Part shown: positions 44,573-55,635 of the stretch, one piece after another
How the letters are laid out: each line of letters begins with the position of its first letter
Numbering within the stretch: the stretch's first letter is position 1
Assembly: GCA_014239365.1 (NCBI GenBank)
Contig: JAAZZB010000059.1
Location: 62,001-126,000 of the forward strand
DNA length: 64,000 nucleotides
DNA from: Verrucomicrobiia bacterium
GTDB lineage: Bacteria > Verrucomicrobiota > Verrucomicrobiia > Limisphaerales > UBA1100
Direction of reading: 5' to 3'
The notes under the pieces: model-generated
Database searches by the model: none
Told to the model about the DNA's origin: nothing
Seen by the model: the letters and a program-made list of their open reading frames with translations, nothing else
Program-made: the position numbers and the translations under genes

Positions 44573-44668
44573 AGGGCAGGGGAGCCAACTGGAAGGCTGA
44601 GAGTTCCGCACCGAATATAATGCGGTTGACCCAATGAACCTGTCGGATAATGCCGGCAAGGGATTCGC
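44573..44668 (+). promoter_or_regulatory. TPP riboswitch (THI element)
   Basis: The conserved core is present in order: GGGG-x-GCC, CTGAGAG-like GGCTGAGAG, an ACC region, TGACCCAATGAACCTG, then GGATAATGCCGGCAAGGGA. These are the P2-P5 hallmarks of the thiamine pyrophosphate aptamer. It ends about 24 bases before the thiC start, so it probably controls thiC expression by thiamine pyrophosphate level, by masking of the ribosome site or ending of the transcript; which one cannot be told. Confidence 0.95.
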
Positions 44669-44688
44669 TTTTCCATTTCCCCGCCTGA

Positions 44689-46593
<1,905 letters not shown>

Positions 46594-46595
46594 TT

Positions 46596-46796
46596 ATGGG
46601 AAGAGTTCGTCGTGGGGGCTATATTTTTACGTGGTGGATTGGAGACCACGAGCCTCGTCATTTGCACGTGGCGGACAAAGATGGTTCACAGTTGGGGCGG
46701 ATTACCATCGAGAATGGACAGCCTCTTGATGATTGGCAACCTCCTAAAAAAGTGCTAGCCTTGATCGAAGATTTGAAGAAAGAAGGCCGTTTATGA
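46596..46796 (+). CDS. DUF4160 domain protein
   Basis: A 66-residue protein from ATG 46596 (a TTG at 46590 is also possible). It has the DUF4160 pattern: I-x-x-G-Y-I-F-x-W-W-x-x-D-H-x-x-R-H-L-H-V-x-x, then G-R-I-x-I-E-N-G-Q-P and a basic helix KVLALIEDLKKEGRL. Function is not established for the family; it is usually found next to a DUF2442 protein and the pair is suspected to be a toxin-antitoxin module. It starts 3 bases after thiC and its stop overlaps the next start (ATGA). Confidence 0.8.
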   Translation: MGRVRRGGYIFTWWIGDHEPRHLHVADKDGSQLGRITIENGQPLDDWQPPKKVLALIEDLKKEGRL

Positions 46797-47089
46797 AAAC
46801 TGCAAACCCATTGAAGACTCCGTTCGGCAAAGCAAGGCATTGCCCGATTCGGCACGTCCATTTCAAGCAATGGGAGGATGCTTTTGAGGTGGAGTTTGAA
46901 GATGGCCTTTCATTCTTGGAGCCGCATGAAACCATTCGTGTGGCTAACCGGATTTCAAGTGAAGCCTTGCCGGTTCGTGTTGTGTTGGACGAAGAATTGA
47001 AATCAGGATTTTTTGTTCACTACGACAATCAACAGGTTGCTGAGGTTTCTTGGTCGTTCATCAAGGAGCACCCTCCAGAAAAACCTTAG
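46793..47089 (+). CDS. DUF2442-like partner protein
   Basis: A 98-residue protein with the DUF2442 beta pattern: HVHFKQWEDAFEVEFEDGLSF, LEPHETIRVAN, then LDEELKSGFFVHYDNQQVAEVSWSFIKEH. Such proteins often occur in pairs with DUF4160 proteins, the likely antitoxin partner. The stop (47087-47089) overlaps the end of the convergent radical SAM gene. The pair is cut off from the pilin-linked pair, so the window holds two separate TA-like modules. Confidence 0.7.
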   Translation: MKTANPLKTPFGKARHCPIRHVHFKQWEDAFEVEFEDGLSFLEPHETIRVANRISSEALPVRVVLDEELKSGFFVHYDNQQVAEVSWSFIKEHPPEKP

Positions 47090-48072
47090 GCAATCGTTCC
47101 GGTGCAACTGCTGCCGTTGCCGGCGGTGCAGGCGAGGCAGTGGTCGCCGGTTCGGATGGACTGATTGGGGAGGTCGCTCGGAGTAATGTCCCAAAGGTAG
47201 AGCGGCTTGCCGTTGGCGATTTGGAGGTCGAGCATTTGGTTGAAATCACAATCGTACAACTCGCCTTGATAGCCGACGCTTAAAGTGTCGCGGCACATCA
47301 AGCCATCCACGGCGGCGGGGTTAAAGTGGTTGGCGAGCATTTCCAGATACTCATTCCACTTATTCTGTTTGCGTAAATCCTCCGCGAAGCGCGCGATGGG
47401 TTGGTTTGTAACGGTGAACAGTTCGTTGAACACGATGCCAAAATCCCGATGCAACGCTGCTTTGTATTCCGCGCACAATTCGGCTTGGCTCGGTGGCAGC
47501 GTGGGGCCGACGGGGTTGTAAACCAAATGCAAAGGAAGGGCAGTGCCGTAGCCGAGGGCGTTTAGTGTTTGGAGGGCGGTGATGCTTTTTTCGAACACGC
47601 CATTGCCGCGTTGGCGCGACACGTTTTCGGGCTGATAACAGGGGAGCGAGGCAATGACCTCCACTTCGTTTTCCGCTAAAAAATCAGGCAACCATTCGAA
47701 GCCCTTTTCCCAAAGGATGGTGAGATTGCAGCGATCAATGACGCGGGCTCCTGCTGCGCGGCTGGTTTTTACGAGGGCTTGGAAATGCTCGGAGATTTCT
47801 GGCGCGCCACCGGTGATGTCGACCACGGCGGGCTTGTGTTTGGTAATCCAATCCTGCAAACGCGTTGCGGTGTCGGTCGAAAGCATTTCGGTGCGCCACG
47901 GGGCGGCATCCACGTGGCAGTGCTGGCAGGCTTGGTTGCATTTGCGGCCGACGTTGAGCTGCAAGTTAATGAGCGTGCTGCGTTGCAGGAAGCAATTGTG
48001 CTCAGCTAATTTTTGCTCAAATCGATTCACGGCGCCCCAATATAAAGTGTGGACGCGAAATGGAAACGCCAT
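47086..48072 (-). CDS. arsS: Arsenosugar biosynthesis radical SAM protein ArsS-like
   Basis: A 328-residue protein from ATG 48072 (or 48078). It has the radical SAM motif C45-N-Q-A-C49-Q-H-C52, then DITGGAPEI and a C-terminal Cys-rich part with MCRDTLSVGYQGELYDCDFN and CLACTAGNGSSCTG that is typical of ArsS (the former DUF3641 group). ArsS-type enzymes move the 5'-deoxyadenosyl group onto a methylated arsenic species in arsenosugar synthesis, but the family also has members of unproven role. No ArsM gene is next to it. It is divergent from the SDR gene with starts only 12 bases apart. Confidence 0.8.
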   Translation of the reverse strand: MAFPFRVHTLYWGAVNRFEQKLAEHNCFLQRSTLINLQLNVGRKCNQACQHCHVDAAPWRTEMLSTDTATRLQDWITKHKPAVVDITGGAPEISEHFQALVKTSRAAGARVIDRCNLTILWEKGFEWLPDFLAENEVEVIASLPCYQPENVSRQRGNGVFEKSITALQTLNALGYGTALPLHLVYNPVGPTLPPSQAELCAEYKAALHRDFGIVFNELFTVTNQPIARFAEDLRKQNKWNEYLEMLANHFNPAAVDGLMCRDTLSVGYQGELYDCDFNQMLDLQIANGKPLYLWDITPSDLPNQSIRTGDHCLACTAGNGSSCTGTIA

Positions 48073-48096
48073 AATCATCCGCGTATGATTATGGCG
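48067..48096. promoter_or_regulatory. Perfect palindrome holding the start codons of two divergent genes
   Basis: CGCCATAATCAT (48067-48078) and ATGATTATGGCG (48085-48096) are perfect inverted 12-base arms, 6 bases apart. The plus arm is the start of the SDR gene (ATG ATT ATG) and the minus arm is the start of the ArsS-like gene (ATG ATT ATG). This leaves no room for a normal leader if both start here, so leaderless transcripts or later starts are possible, and the palindrome could be a regulator site. Confidence 0.6.
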
Positions 48097-48789
48097 CGCG
48101 GTAATGCAGCGGGAAAAGTGGTGGTGGTCACGGGCGTGGCGCGCGGATTGGGCCGGGCGTTGGCCGAGGGTTTTGCGGCGGAGGGGCATCGAGTGGTGGG
48201 CTGCAGTCGGTCGGAAAAGAAAGTTGCGGAACTTGAAAAGGCGCTGGGTCAATCGCATTCGTTTTCGGTGGTGGACGTAACCGATGATGATGCCGTGCGC
48301 GACTGGGCATCTGCGGCCATTCAGGAATATGGCGCGCCGGATTTGTTGCTGAACAACGCGGCGGTCATTAACAAAAACAAATTTCTGTGGGATGTGTCGG
48401 CTGAAGAATTTGATGAAGTCATCGACACGAACATCAAAGGCGTGACGAATGTGATCCGTCATTTTTTGCCGGCGATGGCGCGAACGCAAAGTGGTGTGAT
48501 TGTGAATTTCAGTTCCGGGTGGGGGCGTTCGGCCTCGCCGGAGGTTGCGCCGTACTGCGCGAGCAAGTGGGCGATCGAAGGGCTGACGCAATCGTTGGCG
48601 CAGGAATTGCCGGAGGGGATGGCGGCGGTTCCGTTTAATCCGGGCATTATCAATACGCAAATGTTGCGCAGTTGTTTCGGGCCATCGGCGGCGGATTTCC
48701 CTTCCCCAAAGGAATGGGCGGAGACGGCGATTCCATTTTTATTGGGCTTGGGGCCCCAGCATAATGGGCAATCGCTGACCGCGCCTTAG
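48085..48789 (+). CDS. Short-chain dehydrogenase/reductase
   Basis: The protein of about 234 residues starts at ATG 48085 or 48091; an upstream frame from 48049 runs through the divergent gene and is rejected. It has a classical SDR pattern: the NAD(P) site VTGVARGLGRAL, the NNAA motif (LLLNNAAV), a catalytic Ser in NFSSGWG and Y-x-x-x-K in YCASKWAIEG. After K the usual PG motif appears (F-N-P-G-I-I-N-T). It is likely an oxidoreductase of unknown substrate. Divergent from ArsS-like gene; shared regulation is possible. Confidence 0.9.
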   Translation: MIMARGNAAGKVVVVTGVARGLGRALAEGFAAEGHRVVGCSRSEKKVAELEKALGQSHSFSVVDVTDDDAVRDWASAAIQEYGAPDLLLNNAAVINKNKFLWDVSAEEFDEVIDTNIKGVTNVIRHFLPAMARTQSGVIVNFSSGWGRSASPEVAPYCASKWAIEGLTQSLAQELPEGMAAVPFNPGIINTQMLRSCFGPSAADFPSPKEWAETAIPFLLGLGPQHNGQSLTAP

Positions 48790-48833
48790 TTTCGACTTGT
48801 TCACAGGGTGTGAATTTGTTAGCGTCTTTGCAG

Positions 48834-49100
48834 ATGGCGCGTTTGTCGCAACAAAAACCGAAGGCCGTAATGGTGGGGGTGGGACTCGACACCGACGGGC
48901 ACAAGCGGATTACGCAGGGAGACAACTTTGCGCTGGTGGGCGGCACGAAGGATACTCACGAAGAGATGACTGAGAAAGCCTTGAAGATTAACGAAAAACT
49001 CGCTGATCGCGGCAAGCGTCTGGATGACGTCAGTCGCGAGGAATTCAACGACATCGCCCACGACGTGGGCTTGCACCGGCACGATCCGGAGCAAAACTAA
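48834..49100 (+). CDS. Small conserved-looking hypothetical protein (88 aa)
   Basis: ATG 48834 starts MARLSQQKPKAVMVGVGLD. The short protein has a single strand-like segment, then charged helices (EEMTEKALKINEKLADRGKRL, REEFNDIAHDVGLHRHD) and no membrane segment or Cys. A GTG at 48810 could also start it. It resembles short conserved proteins of planctomycetes and verrucomicrobia of unknown role. A terminator follows 150 bases later. Confidence 0.65.
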   Translation: MARLSQQKPKAVMVGVGLDTDGHKRITQGDNFALVGGTKDTHEEMTEKALKINEKLADRGKRLDDVSREEFNDIAHDVGLHRHDPEQN

Positions 49101-49251
49101 TTTCCACACAAATCTACACCCCCCGATGATCTCCATCACTTATCTATGTTTGGCAAATTCTGCCGCTCTAATTTTTTGCGAAGCAGTTCGGATGTTCCCC
49201 ACAGAACGAGCTGCCTAGTAAGAAGCAGACCAAGTAAAGGCTACTAAGGAT

Positions 49252-49290
49252 CTTCACCCGCTGGCTCCCCGCTGGCGGGTGAAGTTTTTT
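49252..49290 (+). terminator. Rho-independent terminator
   Basis: CTTCACCCGC (49252-49261) pairs perfectly with GCGGGTGAAG (49275-49284), and six T residues follow (49285-49290). It ends the plus-strand run (SDR and small ORF) before the convergent mtfA-like gene. The spacer between 49101 and 49251 holds no other feature I can support. Confidence 0.85.
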
Positions 49291-49300
49291 AGAGAGGGAC

Positions 49301-50116
49301 TTACGGCCAGGAGAGTGGGTTGACGCGATAGTATTCACTCAACAGCGCGTATAATTCCGGACGCCGCTTATTGAGTTGATGAGGTTTTTCGAAAAACGTT
49401 TCTGTAGCCACGGCAAAAAATTCAGCGGGATTGGTGGCGCCGTAATCATCAATCACCGTTTTTTTGTCGCGTTCCACTTTGTCCCGCAAGTCGGTGAATA
49501 CTCGCGTGCACACTTTTTGCCAGCGCTGATATTGTTCACGTGAACCCAGTGCGGGCGCGCCATCAGCTTTGCCGTCGGCTTGGTCGAGTTGATGGGCGAA
49601 CTCGTGCAGCACGAGGTTGCGGCCATCCTTGGCGTTGGCCGCGCCGGTGCGGGTGTTATCCCACGAGAGTACTACTGAGCCGCTGCCCCACGATTGGCCT
49701 TGGACGGCGATTTGTTTTTCCATCGCCTCACCGCCCGCTTCGTCATAGCCGGTGGCGGTGTAAGCGCTCGGATGAATGACCACGGATCGGAGGTTGGGCG
49801 AATAAAACGTATCTTGGTTCAGGAGCAATAAACACGCCTGCGCGGCGGTGAGCACACGCATCTCATCAGTGATTTCGAGGTCAACACCTTGGAATTCGAT
49901 TCGGTTGAGAAACACAATTGTTAACTGCTCAATTTGATGTTGAAGCACTTCCGGCAGCGTGTTGTAAAGCGGCCATCGTTTTTTTAGCAGGTCGCGCCAA
50001 TTATCGGGGAACGGTTTATTGGGCAGATCCAAAGGGCGCGGCGGCGGGTCGGCTAATAGTACCCAAGCCGCGAGACCGATTGCGCCAATGATGAGGGTGA
50101 TGAGAGTGGGGGTCAT
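49301..50116 (-). CDS. MtfA-type metallopeptidase (M90 family)
   Basis: A 271-residue protein with an N-terminal membrane helix (about 5-22). The zinc motif HEFAH (171-175, in V-L-H-E-F-A-H-Q-L-D) and a later Glu in ETFFEKP fit the M90/MtfA family, which has a peptidase fold like the anthrax lethal factor group. In enterobacteria MtfA binds the glucose regulator Mlc and has aminopeptidase activity; verrucomicrobial roles are not known. It is 4 bases after the end of the interrupted hydrolase gene on the same strand, so it probably shares the transcript. Confidence 0.85.
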   Translation of the reverse strand: MTPTLITLIIGAIGLAAWVLLADPPPRPLDLPNKPFPDNWRDLLKKRWPLYNTLPEVLQHQIEQLTIVFLNRIEFQGVDLEITDEMRVLTAAQACLLLLNQDTFYSPNLRSVVIHPSAYTATGYDEAGGEAMEKQIAVQGQSWGSGSVVLSWDNTRTGAANAKDGRNLVLHEFAHQLDQADGKADGAPALGSREQYQRWQKVCTRVFTDLRDKVERDKKTVIDDYGATNPAEFFAVATETFFEKPHQLNKRRPELYALLSEYYRVNPLSWP

Positions 50117-50120
50117 TATT

Positions 50121-52439
50121 TTATCGCTTGGGCCATTTTAGGTGGCGGTGTAAAAAGTCGTATGTGGCTTTTCCGTTAATGGAATGCGGGCCATTAAAAT
50201 ATTCAATTTCCGTGCGCTCGGGGATGCCGAGGTTGGCATACAGCCGGCGAACCTTGGCGAACTCATACGCCACCCATTCGTCTGGAGCGACTCCATCTTT
50301 GTGGCCGCGCTCGACCATGAACGGGCGCGGCGCAATCAGCGCGGCCATCTCGGCGTAGTTAAACGTATGGCCGAGATTGAATTCAAACATTTCGTATTCA
50401 CCGGTGAACAGATAACTGTAGCGGGCATCGACGGTGACATTCTTTTTTATCCATTCATTAAAATCCGCCGCGCAGATTGAGAGGCAATAACGCGGTACCA
50501 ATGCGGGAACGCGCATCGCGGTTTTGCCGCCGTAAGATAGGCCGTAAAATCCAATGCGCGTTTTATCGACAAACGGTTGCGTTTCGAGCCAGTCGATGAT
50601 GCGGTTATGTTGGGCGACAATCACCGAGAAAAGCGAGCGTCCCAGTGGGTTGGCTTTGCGTTGCAACACGCGAAAGGCATCGCGCCCGCGATAGGGGTTG
50701 TGCGGGGCGAAGGTGACAAAGCCACGATCGGCCAACTCGGCGGCGAAGCCTTTGTAGTAACGAAAGGCGCGTTCATTTGTGTCGCGGGTAACGGCGTCGA
50801 TGGGCAATCCTTCCAGGCCATGTTGACAAACAACAACCGGACGGCGTTCGCCTTTTTTAATGCCTTTGGGCACGAGCAAATAGCCCCATGCAAAAACATC
50901 GTCCCACACATCCAGCACAAGTTCGTAGCCGATCCATTTGTCTGTCTCCAAAATTTTACGGCTACGCGGTTTGATGGGAAGATTGGCGGCCGGGAATTGT
51001 CCGATGACTTCTGTCCACAATTGTTTCCGGTGGGGTTCGCATTGGGCGTGCCATTGGGAGGCTTTGGCGGGCGGTAGTTTTTTCCAAAATGAATCCGACC
51101 GTTTGTATTCGGAAAAACGCAGGAGTCGTTGGTTATATTCCACCAACTCGGAAACCTGTCTTCGTTGCCGTTGCGGGGAGAGTTTCGATTGTAACGCGTT
51201 TGCGGGTGGCTTAGCTGTTTTCCAGTTGGGTTTGGGGGTGACATTCGCAAGCCGAAGCAGCGCCTCCAGCGCTTGGTCGCTGCCGAATGTGTTAAGCGCA
51301 TTAGGGCCAGCTTCGGGAACGAGCGTAATGCGTGATTTATTAAACACCAATTTTGTTGTCCGTTTATATTCGGAAAGCACCTTGGGGGTGTTGGGCGTGG
51401 CGAGGATACCAGGAGCCGCGCCGCCGCTGCGGCCTTTGCGTGGGGTGGGTGGGCCGTTGAGATTTGGGATTTTGCTGTGTTCGATAACAAAACCGCGCGG
51501 TGAAATGAGGCTCGCGATTTCGGCGTCACCAAATTGTTCGAGTAGCCCGAAGACGTTGCGGTAGATGGGTTCCTCCCAAACGCGGTTCCGTTCTGAAAAA
51601 TAGCCGCTCACCAGCGTGGTTTGAATGCGTGAATCCAGAGCGGCAGAATAAAAGGCGATTAGTCCACCTTCGTGATAACCCGCAACGCCGATGGGGGCAG
51701 CGATCGGTTGCTTGTCATTTTCGGCGGCAAACCAGTCAACGACGGCCAACACTTTTTGTACTTCATAGCCAATGATGTGGCGGCCCATTTGGAACGCTTG
51801 TCGGTAGATCCATTCGCGATGAGTTTGGTTGGTGAAGCGCACGCGGGCGTCGCCGGAAAATTCATCGCTACGGCTGATCAGCGCAGGCACGACTACTTGG
51901 CAACCGGCAGCTGCCAATCGACGGGCGAATTGAGCTTGCGCGGGAATGCCCGGCGCGATGCCGGCGAGTTGTTCGGGAGATTGGTCGGCATCGGGCAGTG
52001 CGATGATTCGTGCGCGAATGGTTCCTTTGGGTTGAATCAATAACCCTTCGCCGTGTATTCACGGCAGCACAGGCCAGCGAATGGCGTGCACCGTCATCGT
52101 TTCATTTTCATAACGTAATGATGAGGCGGCGGTAGTGCTGATCAATTCCAACGCGGTGATGGGCAATCGTTTATCCACTGCGCCGATGATGGTGCGGAGT
52201 TGGTCGCGATTTTTTTGGATGGACGCTGTGTAGCTTTTTGCAGTGCGGCGATCGTGTTTCCAAAAATTTGCACGAAGCTTAACGCTGGCGTCGATTTCGC
52301 GCATAAGAAAACGATCAATGCCGGCAACCATTTGCACGGAGAGGTCGCCATCCATTGTGAGCGGTCGGGTATTGGGGAGCTGTGCGGCGTGCAGTTTGCC
52401 GACCCAAAAGCTAAAGAATAGAATGGAGAAAATGCGCAT
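50121..52439 (-). pseudogene. Exported alpha/beta hydrolase split by an in-frame TGA
   Basis: The upstream half begins at ATG 52439 with a signal peptide (MRIFSILFFSFWVGKLHA), runs to TGA at 52061-52059, and the same frame continues from IHGEGLLIQPKG to the stop at 50121. The join reads HAIRWPVLP-stop-IHGEGLL, where related proteins usually have a Gly or other ordinary residue, so a simple nonsense change (for example GGA to TGA) is the likely cause. The downstream 640 codons hold a two-part hydrolase with GFYGLSYGGKTA (nucleophile Ser) and a His near the end in FNGPHSI. If intact it would be a large periplasmic esterase of the type common in this phylum. A recoding event cannot be excluded. 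Confidence 0.7.
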
Positions 52440-52486
52440 GCCAAATGGCAACCGCAAGCACCCCTTCTGTCAAAAGAATAATGCGA

Positions 52487-54379
52487 TTAAGAAACAGTTT
52501 CGCCCACGCTGACGAGTTCCTGGTTTTTGAGGCCGTCGAAGATTTTGAATTGTTCGGCGTGAAATGACGTGTCTCCACGAAAGGCGAGTTTCACAAGATG
52601 CTTTTTCTCGAGGTTGATGAGGATGTCCTCGTCTTCGCGGCGGAGGCGGTCGAGTACATTGGGGTTTACGACGATTCGCAATTGGTAATCATCGTCATCG
52701 CCCGGTTGGCGTTTACGCAACAACTCGTCGAGTTTGCGCTGGATCTCGACGCTCATGGTCACGGGCGTCTTGATGTGGCCGCGGCCTTTGCAGTAGTCGC
52801 ACTCGTCGTAGAAGGTGGAGAGCACGCTCTCGGAATGGCGTTGGCGGGTCATTTCCAGCAGGCCGAGCTGTGAGATGGGGAGCACGTGGGTTTTGGCTTT
52901 GTCGCGACGGAGGCCCTCCTTCATGCGTTGCATGACTTTGTCTCGGTCACGGCGCTGTTTCATATCGATGAAATCGATGACGATGAGGCCGCCCATGTTG
53001 CGCAGCCGAAGTTGGCGGCAAATTTCCTCAGCGGATTCGAGGTTCACTTTTAGAATGGTGCTGCTTTGGTCTTTGCCGCCTTTATGACTGCCGGTGTTGA
53101 CGTCGATGGCGACGAGCGCTTCGGTTTCATCAATCACAATCGCGCCGCCGCCTTTGAGGGTGACCTTGCGGGAGAAGGCTTGGCCGAGTTGTCGGGAGAT
53201 GTTGAGTTTATCAAAAATGGGCTGCGGCTCGCCGTAAAATTGCAGTTTATTTTTGGAGCGCGGCGAAATGCGTTCGATGAGTTTTTGCATCCGCTCATAT
53301 TCGGATTTGTTGTCGATCAAAATGCGGTGCACATCTTCGGTGAGAAAATCGCGCACGGTGCGTTCGATGAGATCCGGCTCGCGGAAGGCGCACACGGGAG
53401 TGGGTTTGTTGTCGATGCGGTCTTTAACCGTTTCCCAAATCTCTTTGAGCATGGCGAGGTCGCGGATGAAATATCGTTTTTTCTGTCCTTCGCCGGCAGT
53501 GCGGATGATGGCGCCCATGTTGTCCGGGATGTCGAGTGTGCGCAGGATTTCCTTGAGTCGTTTACGTTCCTGAGGGTCCTGGACTTTTTTGGAAATACCG
53601 AGTTGATCGGACGCGGGCAGCAGCACGATGAACCGGCCGGGGATAGCAAGGTGCGTGGTGACGCGCGGGCCTTTGGTGCCGATGGGGCCTTTGGTGACTT
53701 GGATGACGATGTCGCTGCCGACGGGATATTTTTTGGGGATATCCTTGCGCGTGAGGCGTGGGGTAGTGCGGCGCTTGCCCTTGCGTTCCACCATTTCGTA
53801 GCGGTTATCGAGGTTGGTGGGGGTGATGTCCCAATAGTGCAGGAAAGCATTTTTCTCGATGCCGATGTCCACAAAGGCGGCTTCGAGGCGATCTTCGAGG
53901 TTGCGCACTTTGCCTTTGTAAATGCTGGCGACGATGCGTTCATCGTTGTTGCGTTCGATGGTGAAATCTTCCAGCACGCCTTTTTCCATCAGCGCCACGC
54001 GGGTTTCCAGCGACTCAGCGCTGATGATGATTTCCTTATCGGATTCCTGTTTAGGCAGAAGCTTGCGGATGATTTTTCGTGCGGCGCGCTTTACCGAGGC
54101 CATTACGCCCTTTTCTTCAGCGGGTTTTTTAGGCTTGGGCTCTGTGGCTTCCTGCGCGACTTCCACTGGCTCCGGCTTGATGCCGGCAGCTTCATTTTCA
54201 GCGGCGAGGATTTCCGGTTCGTGATGTTTCTCATAAACCGGTTCATCGAGCACGCGGCCGTCCTCGATGTTGGCGCGGCCTTTTTCAACGGGCTCTTCGC
54301 GGGTCGGTTTGTTTTTCATTCCGCCACTGGGACGGAAGCGTTGATTTTTTCTTCTGCGACTAAATTGTTTGTTACTCAT
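52487..54379 (-). CDS. rng: Ribonuclease G/E family protein
   Basis: A 630-residue protein with the RNase E/G core: an S1-like region with A-S-I-Y-K-G-K-V-R-N, F-V-D-I-G-I-E-K-N-A-F-L, then the DNase-I-like part with G-G-G-A-I-V-I-D-E-T-E-A-L-V-A-I-D-V-N-T-G and MGGLIVIDFIDMKQRRD, and the zinc-link CDYCKGRGH. Before the core lies a charged N-terminal extension of about 115 residues (Lys/Glu/Pro rich). It cuts single-stranded RNA in rRNA and mRNA processing. Position after rodA matches the mre-rng clusters of proteobacteria. Confidence 0.93.
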   Translation of the reverse strand: MSNKQFSRRRKNQRFRPSGGMKNKPTREEPVEKGRANIEDGRVLDEPVYEKHHEPEILAAENEAAGIKPEPVEVAQEATEPKPKKPAEEKGVMASVKRAARKIIRKLLPKQESDKEIIISAESLETRVALMEKGVLEDFTIERNNDERIVASIYKGKVRNLEDRLEAAFVDIGIEKNAFLHYWDITPTNLDNRYEMVERKGKRRTTPRLTRKDIPKKYPVGSDIVIQVTKGPIGTKGPRVTTHLAIPGRFIVLLPASDQLGISKKVQDPQERKRLKEILRTLDIPDNMGAIIRTAGEGQKKRYFIRDLAMLKEIWETVKDRIDNKPTPVCAFREPDLIERTVRDFLTEDVHRILIDNKSEYERMQKLIERISPRSKNKLQFYGEPQPIFDKLNISRQLGQAFSRKVTLKGGGAIVIDETEALVAIDVNTGSHKGGKDQSSTILKVNLESAEEICRQLRLRNMGGLIVIDFIDMKQRRDRDKVMQRMKEGLRRDKAKTHVLPISQLGLLEMTRQRHSESVLSTFYDECDYCKGRGHIKTPVTMSVEIQRKLDELLRKRQPGDDDDYQLRIVVNPNVLDRLRREDEDILINLEKKHLVKLAFRGDTSFHAEQFKIFDGLKNQELVSVGETVS

Positions 54380-54411
54380 TTGTAAAACTTCTTTCTGTTA
54401 AAAACTGTTAA

Positions 54412-55635
54412 TTAAATTGTTCGTTGATAGAGCCGCACATTTTGCAACAGCCCCAGCGCCAGTAGCGAGCACACCACCGATGAGCCGCCCGAACTGAGCA
54501 GCGGCAATGGCAGTCCCGTCACCGGCACCATTCGGATGTTCATCCCAATGTTCACAAACACATGGCTGAACAACAACGTGACCACTCCGATGGCAATGAG
54601 CCTTCCGAGCCGGTCGCGGCATTGGCTGGCCGTGCGGATGCCCGCGACGATGATGCCGCCGTACAGCAGGATCACCAGCGTGCTGCCCGCAAACCCGCTT
54701 TCCTCGGCGATCACCGAAAAAATAAAGTCGTTGTGCGCCACGCCGCGCGGCAGGTAGCCGTGGGCATTTTGGATGCCTTGTTTCCAGCCTTTGCCCGTGA
54801 GCCCACCCGAGCCCACGGAGATCATCGCCTGCACGACGTTATACGAATCCCGCCTTTGCAGCGCGCGCGCTTCGCGGATTTCCGCCTGCGAAGCGCCTGC
54901 TCCGGCGTACTGACTGGCGTAGTCCACATTGAAGTACACCATCAGCCGTCGCTTTTGATAGTCCGGAAACTGTATCGGTTTCCAGTCTTTTGGCATAAAA
55001 AATACGTAGGCCAGCACCAATGACACGAAAATCACGACTCCGCCCACTAATTTTCGCAGGAAACCGCCCGGCACACCCGCCACATAAAGCATCACCAAAG
55101 CCGGCGGCAACAGCGTCAGCGCCGAGCCCAAATCCGGTTCCATGAAAATCAGCGCGAATGGAACGCCCGCCAGCGCGAGGGCTTTGAGCAAAACTTTTGG
55201 CTCCTTCAACTCCTTGGGCGGACGGCTGAGAAATTGAGCCAACGCGAGCACCACCGCTACTTTCGCCAGCTCGGAAGGTTGGAATTGGGTCACTCCCAAA
55301 TCAAACCAACGCCGTGCACCAAACCGCACCGAGCCGATGCCCGGGATTAGCACGGCCACGAGCATGATGAGGCTGAGCCAGTAAAACACATTGGCCCAGC
55401 GCGCAGTTTGTTGATAGTCGCGCAGGCACACCACGAAGGCCGCGCCGATGCCGAGGCCGTAAAAAATCATTTGTTTGTAATGCGGCATCCGCAGCCAATG
55501 TGCGCCGGTGTACGTGTCGTTGTTGTAGGTGGCGCTGTAAACGAAGAGCACGCCGAACACCATCAACCCCGCGAGGCACAGCAGCAGCATTCGGTCGAGC
55601 CGATGCCACGTGATGAGTTGTTTGAAAAACTTCAT
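54412..55635 (-). CDS. rodA: Rod shape-determining SEDS glycosyltransferase RodA
   Basis: The 407-residue protein has about ten transmembrane helices and the SEDS motifs: V-Y-S-A-T-Y near helix 1, RRWFDLGVTQFQPSELAK, EPDLGSALTLLP, GIQNAHGYLPRGVAHNDFIFSVIAEE and PLPLLSSGGSS at the end. RodA polymerises glycan strands in the elongasome with PBP2. Its start overlaps the PBP2 stop (ATGA), as expected for this operon. Confidence 0.96.
   Translation of the reverse strand: MKFFKQLITWHRLDRMLLLCLAGLMVFGVLFVYSATYNNDTYTGAHWLRMPHYKQMIFYGLGIGAAFVVCLRDYQQTARWANVFYWLSLIMLVAVLIPGIGSVRFGARRWFDLGVTQFQPSELAKVAVVLALAQFLSRPPKELKEPKVLLKALALAGVPFALIFMEPDLGSALTLLPPALVMLYVAGVPGGFLRKLVGGVVIFVSLVLAYVFFMPKDWKPIQFPDYQKRRLMVYFNVDYASQYAGAGASQAEIREARALQRRDSYNVVQAMISVGSGGLTGKGWKQGIQNAHGYLPRGVAHNDFIFSVIAEESGFAGSTLVILLYGGIIVAGIRTASQCRDRLGRLIAIGVVTLLFSHVFVNIGMNIRMVPVTGLPLPLLSSGGSSVVCSLLALGLLQNVRLYQRTI

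Noticed and set aside
53066-54385. 439-codon plus-strand frame opposite RNase G
   Set aside because: Antisense shadow of a highly conserved gene; the Phe/Val/Asp-rich composition is a complement artefact.
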